Part shown: one piece after another, positions 1 through 11,375 of the stretch
Layout of the letters: the number at the start of each line of letters is the position of its first letter
Position numbering within the stretch: the first letter of the stretch is position 1
Assembly: GCA_015178975.1 (NCBI GenBank)
Contig: WHVD01000065.1
Span: 310,001 to 374,000, forward strand
From: Hysterangium stoloniferum
Taxonomy: Eukaryota; Basidiomycota; Agaricomycetes; Hysterangiales; Hysterangiaceae
Length of the DNA: 64,000 nucleotides
Direction of reading: 5' to 3'
The notes under the pieces: generated by a model
The model's database searches: none
What the model was told of the DNA's origin: nothing
Seen by the model: only the letters and a program-made list of their open reading frames with translations
Made by a program: the position numbers and the translations under genes

Positions 1-1087
1 CAATGGCCATTAGGTGTTCCAGTCCCAGTGTTAGGGATGAGGATACAGATTCAGAATTGGGATTGGATAATTAACAGCAAGCAGCATGGAATTCACTTCT
101 TTTTATTTTCAGTTCACTCCGGTATCATCTTCATCACCTGTTGTGGTTCTCGGAATCACAACTCATCTGCCATAATGGTCCTACATGTCTGCCAACTTGG
201 CTGTTGGGGATGCTGTATTTTTCAAAGTGGGGAGGGGTGTAAGCCTGGTGAAGCTTACCACAACGGACCTTTAATATTTAGTATCTGCTTCCTTAGATAA
301 TTAGGATAAATGCGTGTAGTAGTTTTTTCATTATCATTTTTACCTACCGTCACTATCATGTACTGCCATCTCTGTTCTTAGATGAATATACTCGAGCCCT
401 ATCAACATTGGACTGAGACTCAGTGATGTTCATTATGGGAAAAGATCTTACAAGAGCCTGGAGTGACGTTAATAGCGTAGCTGTTGAACAATCATCTGTG
501 GGGGAAGTCGAGTACACAAAGATGTGAGGCTCACCGGAGAACAACAAGACAAAATGTGATGCGTTAGTTGAAAGTATCACACCAGGTACTTAAAGGCACA
601 ACGAACAAATCCGTGACTCCTAGCTTATCTATGCCACTCCCTATCGCTATGCTTCCAATTTTTTGCCATCACGGTTACCACTAAGCCGTTAAGATTTTGA
701 TTCCAATAGGCAGGTCGGCTAACATTTTCAGGATTTCCTCGATTGGCGCTTGAAAGTGCTATGCCCAAGCTGTAATATCGTCGTCATCAAGGTCTCGTTG
801 CCTCTAAGTGAAAGGACTTGAAAGAGCAGTCAATTAAGCTATAGTACTGTATTCAGACGCAAGGACACTCTTGCTGTGCACTGTAGTCTATTACGCCTGA
901 GAATACATAATCATGAAACATGCAACGAAAGTATTGGGATGATAAATGGGGATAAACGAGAAATGTCCGTATGATGACTTGTGAGAGTTTGACTACAGAG
1001 AGTCTTATATCAGATATGTTTAATAGCCTGCGATAGATAAATAATAGAACATTAATGCCTGATGACCTCATTTCTCTCCTCTTCTCA
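1..1087. other. Intergenic sequence, no gene seen
   Basis: No convincing exon, RNA gene or repeat was found downstream (3') of the aspartic protease gene. Short open frames in this interval have no recognisable protein features. CpG frequency looks normal, unlike the transposon blocks further right, so this is probably unique host DNA. Confidence 0.5.
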
Positions 1088-2979
1088 TTACCTACGCATA
1101 TAATGGTCGGTATACTGCGTCTGAGGAATCATAGGATACTCCGTTAGAGGCGCGGACCTCGGATCGTCTAGTTGCCTGTAGGGACCAGCTTCATTGCCGG
1201 CTGCAGGCCTTGGACGCCTCGAACAACAACATCGAATGAGAATGCTGCCAACAATCAACAAAACTAACGCCCCCCCTCCTGCAGCAATATATGGCCAATA
1301 TTTCGATATAAAATCTTGAACATTATTATTGTTATTGATAGGATGAAGGTTGGTGTCTGGGGAGTGCAGGCCTTGATCTACAGGGAGTAGAGCATGCGAG
1401 GAGTTGCCTGTTGTATCAATACCCTTCAGACGAGCGGTCACAAAGTCCTGGTGAGCCGTGGCTGGGTCGGTTACTGATAACATCTGGAAGAACGGATTTC
1501 CTTGTTTGTCCGGATTGCCATCAACGAAGTCACCGAAATTGATGAGTGTGTACGTGTTTCGCACTAGATATATTCTGTGAGACCGCTTTTTGAGAGGAGA
1601 TAAAACAGACGAACGAAATCCCATGCCCAAGATAGCATCGAATGTCCCATCGAACGAGTCGCTGGTTATTGGTTGATACTAACAATATGTACGATTCGAT
1701 TTCAGCCACCCAGTAACAGGATCTACTGGACTTACACTTCCAACACACGGAATAATTTTGCCACTGACATCGGTTAAATTCAATCCCGATGCCGATACAT
1801 CCAATGGATGCACGGGATATTTTTGTCCGGCGATGACTACGGTCAGATTTATTTCCTGGTCACAAGGAACAGTCCAAACATGATTATTGAGATCAAAGGA
1901 TGCCCCTGGGACGCGCCCGTAAATCGCATCGCTGACATTCCTCGGCACTTGAGGGAGAGTGAAGCCTGAATCCAAAACCGCGAGAATCTTTCCGCTAGGG
2001 GTACCGGAAACAAGAGACTCGATCGGGATGTCTTGTCCATCAGGTCCTATAAAACCGTCGACGAGTCCTGTCCAATGCTGATCTCCCGTCTGACCTATCG
2101 GTAGTGCTTTAACAGAGACCTTCGATTGGTCGTTTATAGATGCCAAGTTCGGTAGGACTTCTCCGATTGTTAGTTCCCCGCTACCGTTAGAACTTGGAGC
2201 GCCATTGCGGCCGAGTGTAAAAGAAATAAAATTAGATGTCGATGTATCTTGGCGGAATATCCGGTCGAGAAGAGGATCGGAAGAAGAGCTACCGAGGGAT
2301 TGACGGATTCTCGAGCCCGACGAGGGACCTAGGCCGAGGATGCCATCTATGTCCTGAAAGTCATTGGAAGAGAATTGAGGTACCAACACTAGTATGATAT
2401 AAGAAAATAATTCAAGGGATCATTCAAAACGCTCACTATAGTTTTGGTCAGGGACGTCAAACCCGCCAAAGGATACAGCTGCCTCATTAACCTCTCCTGC
2501 ATAATAATACCTGTGCATCAGCCTAGGAAAAATGCCTAAAGCGAGGGATCACCGACCACTTGCTTGACCAACTGCATAAGTCACCGAGACGGTTTTCCCC
2601 AGACCGTTTGTAGTTGGAATGTTACCTGTCACCCACAGGTCAGAGCTACATAACAACAAAAAATTGATCTTTATTTCCAAACTACAATGTTAGAATCATA
2701 CCTTCCTGTATCGAGCATTACGGAAAGCTTTGTGCTTTGTCAAGGGCGGAATATCAGCTGAAGCTTGGGTACTATAGCAGACCAGAGTACATACCCTCCA
2801 ACAGAAATGTCCGCGAGATATTCGGCGTTCCCTACATCGACCACCTGTACAATGCTGCTTGAACGCTTTCCGTGACGGGCCAAAGATGGTCTGCTAGGAT
2901 AGGATTTTAATGGCGTTCGAAGAGCAGTTACCGCATCGAGCGTAACTACACATGCTGAAAGAAATGAAAATAACATCAA
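1088..2979 (-). CDS. Membrane-anchored pepsin-type (A1) aspartic protease, 7 exons
   Basis: Secreted or cell-surface acid protease that would cleave extracellular proteins. The model is complement(join(1088..1574,1611..1661,1710..2388,2437..2510,2553..2645,2702..2734,2795..2979)), giving 533 residues in one continuous frame. It has a hydrophobic N-terminal signal peptide, the first catalytic motif VMLDTGSSDLWV (Asp about 70), a flap-like Tyr region, ILGLGP, and the second catalytic motif AVLDSGFT (Asp about 268). A transmembrane segment lies at about 465-487, followed by a Cys/Arg-rich cytoplasmic tail, so the enzyme is anchored rather than released. Introns are 36-60 bp with GT-AG ends; the 36-bp one (1575-1610) is a multiple of three and could be retained. 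The second motif is DSG where many family members have DTG; DSG also occurs in active enzymes. Family assignment is firm; substrate is unknown. Confidence 0.9.
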
Positions 2980-4657
2980 ACTTGAGAAAATGCTCCTAGT
3001 AAATGATTAAAGATAAGTAGTATGTGTACACTAGAAGGTCGTTAGGAGCTCAGGCTCAGGCTCGCCGTGTGGTTAGAGTATAAGAGGATCTTTGAACATG
3101 CGACTATAAGGGGACAAAAGATACGCTTGTGAGCGTTTGGCTGATGTGATGTCCGGTGGCCCTGACAGCCCGGTAAGTATCTCAACCATCAATAACACAT
3201 ATTTTTACTAGGGAATACTGATGACTTTACTGGCTCTCAACGATGCTATAAGACGACTCACATTTCCTGTACTTATTTATGTGGGAATAATAGTAACGTG
3301 CATTTTATTCTTTGATTTACTGATTTCTACGCTCAGCATAAACACATTCAGCGCTCTTGCAAGCACTGGATTCTTACATAAACAGCGCCCATCGCATCGC
3401 CCCGCTGCCAGATCCACACTAGCAGTGGCGCGTGGGGAGTCAATTTAAGTGATTCGTCAGTCATCAACAATAGTCACTGTAGTCTTAGATCAGATTATCC
3501 CTCACAATACTACTTAGTCCTTGTACATCGATGAGAGGCGGCCGGTGCGACGCACATCGTGTGAAGTCTCCAAATGAATTTGGCCAGATAGAGTCATGGT
3601 CGTTACGTGATTGCTGCACAGCCATGACGTGAATGAATCGGCCTTACACCGTTGCAGCGCTTTGAGTGCCCATGGATGCTGCCTGCCGGTAGTCTCGGTC
3701 AGTTTGAAATCAGCCTCTATATATGCACAAGTACTGGCTCTAACTTATGGATGGTAGCGAATCAGTGCACTGTTAACGACGGTGACAGCCTAGCCTTTTT
3801 TCCGGGGCTTGTATGCATTCTTCATTTTCAAGCTGATATCTGAACCATTCCTGTTTCCCACCGATGACGACTTGAAGGTCACAAATACCTGGATTAACCT
3901 GTGAGCTTAACACGCCTCATGCTCGAAGTTTTCATCTTTTAATTGAAACTTTTGGAATATAACGACGGCGACAGCATGGATTTTTTCCCCTTGGTATCTA
4001 CGTGCGTTCTTCATCTTGATACCTGAACCGCTCCTCCTAATAGCGAGTATAATTCGGCCACTGATCCATGAGACGTACTGTTTTCGCCTAGACGTACGCG
4101 AGGTTTTACTATGAGACATAGTGTTCCGCGTAACGGCTACAAGTGTAGTGTACGAAAACCCAAGCATACCAACTTAACCACCGAAAGGAGCAGTCGCATA
4201 AAGACCAAAACCTAAGAGACGTATCCCCGTCTTCTACAAATACTTGTGGGCTTGGTCATAAAGATAGCTTTCAAAATCTTGGAGAGTGTTTGTGGCTTTT
4301 GAAACAGGAAACGAGTTGTTAGGGAGTGTATTGAATAACTATAAACTCACCTTAGAAGGTACAGCTAAAATTTTAAAATCTCTATCGTGCACCAATGCAA
4401 AATCGGCGTCCGATTTCTGATACAATGTTAATCCAAATGGCTTTATGCAGGGTACCGAATTGGACAAGACTTCTAAAATGTATTCCAACATAATATCTAA
4501 ACATGACACGCTCTGGTCAGCTGGGTGTGAGAATCATATTTACACATTAAAATCCCATCAAATACTGACCATTCTCCAGTTCAACACTGACTCTTCCTCA
4601 TAATGAAATATAATCTTGTCGGATGAATCGCTTGACTGTGATCCATTATCATCTGAA
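2980..4657. other. Upstream region of the protease gene, otherwise empty
   Basis: This covers the protease promoter and further intergenic DNA. A weak hydrophobic 75-residue frame at 3221-3448 (+) has a transmembrane-like stretch but no family resemblance and is not called. Two diverged direct copies of a roughly 75-bp segment start near 3777 and 3961 (about 184 bp apart); both contain GACAGC...TTTTT and a shared TTCTTCAT block, so a local tandem duplication occurred here. Confidence 0.4.
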
Positions 4658-5240
4658 GGTTTTGTTGAATGAGTAATGGTTGACCTGGATATATTAATAT
4701 CTTACTGATGACTAATCATCTCAGTAGTAACTGGTTCTTAATAGAACTACTCTTAATGGCCTGATAGCTCAGGGGTTAAGAGCACTAGACATGTAATCCA
4801 AACTTAGTGGTTGCTGGTTCAAATCCAGCTCAAATCAATATTTTCACCCTGCTTATGTAATTCTTACAGGTTTAGTGGATGGCATTCCAGTAGCGCTTGA
4901 GTCTGTACCCAATCCTGATGACCCTGAGGTGGATGTAGATTCACTGTGATATTGTGGTTGAGAAAACTGCCAACTTTCATCACTGCTTGTATCCTTGCAC
5001 TAAGGGGTCCACTATTGGTAGCCTCCAAACGAGTCTCCTTTAATATCTCTCCTAAGATGGTAGCCTTTGCAATACCCATCTGTCCAGCTTCATCTACTTC
5101 TGTAATGTTTGTGCGAGGAGCTGTATGGTTGGGTAGAGGGAGAGTGTTAGCTCTCTGTGTATGCGTGGGAAGACTTGCCGCTCGGGAGGGTGGGTCTCCT
5201 GTTACAACTCTTGCTTTAATAAATCATCATTATGATCCAC
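4600..5240 (-). pseudogene. Degraded Ser-rich coding remnant split by an insertion
   Basis: Unrecognised. Reading the minus strand, one frame runs through an acidic, helical-looking segment (RTNITEVDEAGQMGIAKA), then shifts to another frame rich in Ser/Asp/Gly (SGSSGLGTDSSATGMPST). The second frame continues on the far side of the insertion at 4663-4868 once that element and one copy of its duplicated target are ignored. It could be the tail of a transposon protein or a dead host gene. The frameshift and the insertion mean it is not functional here. Confidence 0.35.
4663..4868 (+). mobile_element. LTR-like 206-bp element carrying a tRNA-Thr-like sequence (copy 1)
   Basis: The element begins TGTTGAATGAG and ends AATTCTTACA, with perfect 5-bp duplications GGTTT at 4658-4662 and 4869-4873. 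TG...CA ends and 5-bp duplications are the signature of retroviral-type integration. Inside, at 4758-4837, is a tRNA-like sequence with a good A box (TAGCTCAGGGG), a D-arm, an ATGTAAT anticodon region resembling tRNA-Thr(UGU), and a perfect B box (GGTTCAAATCC). The tRNA part starts about 95 bp in, whereas SINEs normally begin at the tRNA. A second copy lies at 25416-25620. See findings. Confidence 0.8.
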
Positions 5241-5600
5241 TATAGATAAATCCGAAACACTGGATCTTCAATAATACCCTCCTCAGTATAAGGGGAAGGG
5301 TGGGTGGGTAAACTAATTAGAAATGATTAAAAGAACGAAAATGCATAAATGAGTACAAATTTTTGGATCATGCTGACAGAGTTGTCGCAGTAAGAAAAAA
5401 TGAAAAGGTATGAGACTCTTCCATACACTCAGCTGGACAGTGAGAGGTGAACCTAAACTATAAACAAAGAGAAAGTTAACCAAGGGTTTTGATTATCACA
5501 GGGTGCTGGGTTGCACTGAACAAGGAATATATACCAAGTTTGCAAGTGAACATACTTTCAGAGAGGCCTCAGGCTCCAGAGTCCATATTCTTCTTGGGAG
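5241..5600. other. AT-rich, CpG-poor stretch, nothing recognised
   Basis: No gene or known repeat was recognised between the degraded coding remnant and the fold-back element. The low CpG content suggests old transposon-derived DNA. Confidence 0.35.
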
Positions 5601-6467
5601 GATAACCAAATATTTTTTATATTATTTATTCAATCAAGTATATATTTATATTGTTTGACATAAAATTAATATTCATCAGATCCAGTCCATCAGGTAATAC
5701 TCTGAAGAATGGGGAAATATTAATATTCATCCTGGATCTTCAGTGAAACTTTAGATATTGAAGAAATTGTGACCATCCTCCTTGAGCAGACTGGCAGGCA
5801 TTGACAGAAAGTAGTATTAGCAAAAATTCAGTTTCCAGGTGGGATCTGGGAAATGGCTCTTAACAGATGGTCACAATTTCTTCATTATCCAAAATTTTAC
5901 TGAAAAACCCTCACATTTTTACAGTAAGTGAGGCAGTTCCTTCTGGCTATGTATATTTCATTACCCCAAAAATTTATCTTTAAGACATGTGCAGTATACC
6001 CTTTTAAAATATACACAAATATCATGGTAAACAAGATTATTTGGGTTATTATCTAATCTTTGGGATAAGATATGTATGTATCTGTATGACTTTAAAATAT
6101 CTACAAATGTCATGGTTAAACAAGATTATTTAGGTTATGACTTAATCTTTGGGATAAGATCTATTCTCTTGTACATACATATATATGTGACCTTTCAAAT
6201 ATAGTTAATATAATTTAAATTTATTTGGTTCAGAAACTTAACCAGAACTATTTGGCCTACCAATCCATGTTGTAGACTTTATTCCAAAAGAGTAATCTAC
6301 AGATGGTTGTTTGGCTAACTTTTATCTGATGCAGGATATATATTAATATTTCCCCACTTTGCAGAGTATTGCCTGATGGACTGGACTGATGAAGTGTTAA
6401 TTTTATGTCAAACAATATAAATATATATACTTGATTGAGTGAATAATTTTTAAAGTTTTTGGTTATC
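5601..6467. repeat. Fold-back element with about 140-bp terminal inverted repeats
   Basis: The first about 140 bp (from GATAACCAAA) and the last about 140 bp (to TTTGGTTATC) are imperfect inverted copies, both containing the CAATCAAGTATATAT and GTCCATCAGG blocks. The interior has two tandem copies of an about 85-bp unit with ACAAATGTCATGG and AATCTTTGGGATAAGAT. A smaller nested palindrome with 18-bp arms (GAAGAAATTGTGACCATC) lies at 5760-5882. A left-truncated copy with three interior units is at about 40370-41030. No coding capacity; non-autonomous. Confidence 0.75.
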
Positions 6468-6479
6468 TTCCTACCTAAG

Positions 6480-6970
6480 GTGGAGTTCAAAATTTAAAAA
6501 GAAAATCCTGCTTCAACCCACAGACAAATTGTCCCATATCTCAAGAATGAGGTGCAGTAAGACACAATAATTTGGGATGCATGTGATATAGTATATATAT
6601 ATAGATATCTATGTATGCATATACTGTACCTGGCCTTATGACAAGGTATTTACTATTGAGTCAAATATCAGTGCAGTGGTTCCCCCACATTCAATTCTTG
6701 TCATATTTTAATTTAAGTTTGTGGAAATAATCCTATGTAGTACTTTTAAATATCCCAAGTTGTGAGGCTTAATACTACCTGTTGAACAAGTTATACTAAC
6801 TATCAAGAGTGCATACAGGAAGTAGCACAACTTGTTCAACAGGTGGTATTAAGCCTCACAAGTTTATATGCAAATCTAGGAAGAGTAATGAAGGGGAACC
6901 ATTGCACTGATATTTCACTGAATATTAAATAGCATGTCATAAGGCCAAATATATACATAAATATATAGAT
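6480..6970. repeat. Dispersed CpG-free repeat, copy 1 (with embedded MITE)
   Basis: About 490 bp that recurs in inverted orientation at 20160-20640, sharing blocks such as ATATCTCAAGAATGAGGTGCA, ACACAATAATTTGGGATG and CACTGATATTT. A partial third copy of the first block is at about 7190-7260. Both long copies contain the same palindromic element in the middle. No coding potential. Confidence 0.7.
6761..6860. repeat. 100-bp palindromic MITE-like element
   Basis: Terminal inverted repeats of about 33 bp begin TGTGAGGCTTAATAC and end with its complement ...AAGCCTCACA, leaving only about 35 bp between the arms. A second copy is at 20275-20378 inside the inverted repeat copy. Target duplications are not clear, so this may be a structural hairpin of the larger repeat rather than a separate insertion. 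Confidence 0.65.
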
Positions 6971-7189
6971 CTAGACTATATCATATATATACATATGGAA
7001 CACCAGGTTGACCTAGAATGGTAATACATATAAAATTATAAGTGAGCATATTTTTGGCAAAGCTGTGGGTAGGTGCAGAAATTGACTTGGAGAAGTAGCA
7101 AGAGTCAGCAGGAATTTAATCTGGATGAAAGTCAGATCCCAGACAGAATCTAGAGGTTTTACAGTTGTTCTGAAAACCTAAGGCAAAGT

Positions 7190-8130
7190 TCAAAAGAAAA
7201 AAACAAATCCTGCTTTGACCCACAGACAAATTGTGCAATGTCTCAAGAAAGGAACCCAAGTAAGACACAATGATCTGCTCCATGAAGTGTAACCTGCACA
7301 TTTGCAATTTATACATCTACATATACTTATCAGGGTTGTCCAAGGTACATTCACTTGTTTTGTGCTCATCTCTGCAGTTACTGCATGTAAGTTTAGCTTC
7401 ACATCCTTTGTAATGTAGCTTTTGACATTTGAGGCAATGTCTGGGTTCTTTGGGCATCTTCCAGGCTGAAACTTGTTTGTTTGCAATAATTAGGCTATCT
7501 CTGATAGCCATGGTAACAGCAGTAATGTCCTTAAGTCTTACTATTAAATGTGCTACATATTGATTGGATCTCCTTCTATGCTCCAGTTTGTCCATCTTGT
7601 GGAGATAATTGAGCCTTTGGAAGTTTGAGGATAGTTCAATTGATGTGTATTCAGAACATACTCAGCCATGATTGAGATGGCTCTGTCCTAGAGTAATCTA
7701 ACACAGCAATAAAATGAATTTTGTTTTCTCAAAATTTTTGCAGAAGTTGCATGTCAAGTTCAAGGATTACACTACCATTATAAAGTTGTCTGGCACTAAT
7801 AAAAGTACTCTCTCCTGGTTCAGCAATTTGGGTGATGACAATATCTTTGTTGACTTTGGTAATGAAGGTGTGTTCCAATAAGTTAGCAAGTAAGTGTAGT
7901 TCAGTTGTCAGATCTTTATCAGTGAGGACTTACTTTTATCAAATGGGTACTCTTGAGATGTTGGTGATATGTGTGAGTGGTACAGTTGTTTTGGCAGCTG
8001 ATGTATGAGAAGGCTGTCAAGAGATAGGGGGATGTTGATGTAAGGGGCTTTTTTTTGGTCTTTAAGTAGGTTTTTGACTTGGTTAAAAGTGTTAATGGCA
8101 CTTTGTGTGATAAGATAAATCAAAGGGTTA
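7190..8130 (-). pseudogene. LINE ORF1 (gag-like) remnant with zinc knuckles
   Basis: The minus-strand frame at 7317-7595 contains a CxxC-x4-H-x4-C knuckle (CLKCQKLHYKGC) followed by a second one (CSNCRDEHKTSEC), as in ORF1 nucleic-acid-binding proteins of fungal non-LTR retrotransposons. Frames continue upstream to about 8130 with helical, Lys/Leu-rich sequence but several shifts. No reverse transcriptase was seen nearby, and the LTR at 8236 lies next to it. The knuckles are firm; the LINE assignment over a gypsy gag is likely rather than proven. Confidence 0.55.
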
Positions 8131-8235
8131 AGTTCAGTTTTGACATCACTTGTAGTTTCAGAAACTCAATTCTTTATCTCTTTTTCCCTTGATATAGTGG
8201 CATCAATAACCCTAGTCAGGTCCTCTGGTGATTCT

Positions 8236-8958
8236 TGTTAGGATCCCAGTCATTTGGTCCCCCCACAACCTTGTTTTACTCTCCCACCCTCTGGTGTCCC
8301 ACTATCAGTACCCCTGACTATGGTGTCACTGCCCATAGTACCCTGACACTTCATTCACTATAGTTTTCCCTTTTCATCATCCCATCCCATCTCCATCCTG
8401 ATGCTCTCCCATCACCCATTCTATATGTAAACATTATTTGCCACCTCATACCCCTTAGTATACTTTAGTTACATTGTATTCACTTTTAGTTTGATCCTGA
8501 CCCCTTCCATGCTTCCTTTGACCCATCAACACAGTTTACTTCCTGATTGGCCTTCCAATCATCCATTATACTTTTGTATAAAGTTCCTACCATGTATGCT
8601 ACTATCCCTCAGTTCTGATATTGACTTAAATTACCCCCATTTAGTCTTCAGCCACCTTACTCCCTCTCTAATATCCTTGAAGGTGTTGCTAGCAAGCCAC
8701 AACTCTTTACCCCACAACTCTTAGCATTTCGGCCCTCTGGTTAAGTGAGCTAAGTGTTGTCCTTAGTTCCTATTGTACTATCTGCTCTGTTCGAAATACC
8801 AGAGCACCTTAACAGTTCATATGAGTATGAGAGTGCAACACATAGGTTGAAGCCAAGCTCCACCTGTTTTATAGAGTCAGACCTCTTGACTGGTATTATT
8901 TCTATCATTGGCCCTCTGACATAGGGCCCTTTTTACCCCCTTTCTTTAGATCTTAACA
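8236..8958 (+). repeat. 5' LTR of a non-autonomous LTR element (alpha family)
   Basis: Starts TGTTAGGATCCC and ends CTTAACA. A TATA-like box (TGTATAAAG) is near 8578, and the conserved LTR box is near 8831-8858. It matches 11376-12078 in the same orientation along its whole length with scattered substitutions. The left flank is ATTCT and the right flank of the partner LTR is GTTCT, a 5-bp duplication with one change. Confidence 0.85.
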
Positions 8959-11375
8959 GTATATTAGAACTCAAGCTCAGAAACTGTTACCCTCTAGTCA
9001 TGGATAATCAAAGCCCTCTGGAAGCAAGACCAGAAGCAATCAGAAGGGTTACCCTTTATACTACTGATCAGAAATTTGTAGGATCACCATTAATGATACT
9101 TCCAGAGTAGGCATCAAACACCTGACTCCTGCAAGCTCACCTAGACCTCTCCCAGCACCCCCAAGTCCTGGTGGTACACACTCCACCTCAAGTGTGTACC
9201 ACCTCACCCTCCATCAATTCACACAATCCACAACAGCCTGCATTACAGTAGTCATCCCAGTGGTGGCCTACCCAGCTCTCATAGTAGTGGCCCACCAAGT
9301 TCTCATCACAGCTTCAATGGTTGGCTTCCACCTTTTTAGCCTTCCACCTTTATAACCCTTGGATTCTTAGCTCCAGCCCAACCAGTCGACCTGATCTCCC
9401 TCAGAACACTTGGACAACATTGTTAACAGTACTGTCACTCCTCAAAAGACCATTTTGGTCACCCTTCCATAAGGACAACCTTAGATCATTTTATGACAAA
9501 GTTGGGTTTTGTTTACTTGGCAATCCTGGGATGTGATTAACCCACCCACTTATGATCCATTGATTATTGGGTATTGGGTTATCACATAGTCCAGACCTCT
9601 GATGATTAATTTCCTTCTCTTTAGCTCAGCCAGGGTGTGGAGGCTCTACTGGCCACCGATCTTTAGGTTCTTTTGGACACTCTCCCAGTTCAGTGCCCCA
9701 TGTATGCAAACTACCTTTAGAGCTCCACTGAACACCCCTCAGTCTGGTACCTCCATGCTTGTGACTACCCTCTTTATATGCAACTGTTGAATGTGACAGC
9801 ATCCTGACAAAATCTAGCAACTTCATGGAATTCTCAGTAAACAACATGCTAAATCAGATACTGGATCCCTGTATTGCCAAGTCCACATATTCCCTACCCT
9901 CTTAGAACTCACTGGTGTTTTCATTTATGGCATGCCAACTTTTGGCTAGACAATGGGATGTCTGCCTTAAGAGGGGACTAGCCACCTGACAATCAGCATA
10001 TTGGACCCCCAACATGTACCAATCACTCCTTTTAATTCTCAACAATCCTATGACCTGTCAGACCCCCAATAGACTGAAGACTCAAGAACCCTGCCTTGAT
10101 GGCAATACCTCTGTTTTATCTCTTTAGATCCTTGTTTGGACCCCTGATTTACTGTACCTTTGGACTCACTATCATTCCCCCATGTCACCCTATGTCTCTT
10201 TTGCCCTTCTAGCTTGTTTTCAGTCCTCCACTTCACTACTCAAGACACTTAAGTTCTTGCTTATACAGCTCTTGAATATGATTATGGCCATGTTGGCCCT
10301 CCATCTCTCTAATTTACTTACTTTGCCTCACACTTTTAGGCGGAAATACAAGCTATTAATTTCTTATTTTAAGGTACAAATAGGTGGTGGCCACTCCACC
10401 ATTTCTTCTTTCTCATCTACTACTCCTATAGCCTGCTCCCTATCCCTCCCCATCACACTCAAGGTGGTACCAGGCCAGTCAACCATCTCAAACCCATCCT
10501 GACTCAGCTCCTGCTGTCCCAGACCCTCTGCTGCCCTCCTACTGTCTTTAGTGGCCCACCACTGTTCCCTGTGCTCACAATGAAGTACCAGCTCCTGTAC
10601 TGACTCCAGGATTACTTTCCAGGTCTCACCAATATCCTGTAAGACCTCCAGCACTGGCTCCAACATCACAATTGTATAGCTATGTACAACCCTTCTTGGT
10701 GCAGTTGCATTGCACACAGGCCCTGTTCAGACCCATGGGTGCACACTGGGACCCAATGCCATGCAGCTTGCACATGCTGGTGCCTCTGAGTTTGGCCCTT
10801 TGCTAAAGGAAAAAAGACTTTAGTAACAAATCAGTTTGAAGAGAAATGCTGCAACTTAACACTTGGGCCCCCTGTTTTCCTCATCATCATCATCTATATG
10901 TTTCCTCTTGTCCTCTTTTTTTGGATCAGAAAAATGAATAAACAACAAAAACAAAGATATAACAGACACACTTTTGACAAATCTGCTGACACTTTACCTC
11001 TTCCCATTCCATGCCCTCTCACATCACTGGGAGCCTTGCCAGCACAGCCTTATGATCCTCCTCCTTCTGCTTCTTCTTTTCAGCAGCCTCCTTCTTGATC
11101 TGTTGACGTTGTTTCTCCTCAGCCTCCCACAATTGTCATCACAAGGCTTCCATGCCATCATCATCACTTAGGCTTGGAAGAAAAAGAGGCTGGGAAGGCA
11201 TAAGAGCAAAAGAGGAATAATTAAAACAAAACTTGGATTTTCAAGATTTTTATATTCCTTAAATTCCTGTTTTGACTAATAATCATAGGTGCAGTTATTT
11301 ACCCAAGCATTGCACAAGGCACCTCAACATCATTTTCTAGAAAGGTCTTGAAGGGTCTTGACCTAATGGGGATAC

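Noticed and set aside
3221..3448. Small membrane protein gene
   Set aside because: Only a hydrophobic stretch supports it; no conserved features, no splice context, and the composition is that of intergenic DNA.
4758..4837. A functional host tRNA-Thr gene
   Set aside because: It has A and B boxes, but the acceptor stem is broken, position 33 is A instead of U, there are extra bases between anticodon and T arms, and it lies inside a mobile unit with target duplications.
10364..10717. Minus-strand 117-codon frame as a gene
   Set aside because: It lies inside the non-autonomous LTR element, opposite to its LTR orientation, in CpG-free decayed sequence, with no domain or splice structure.
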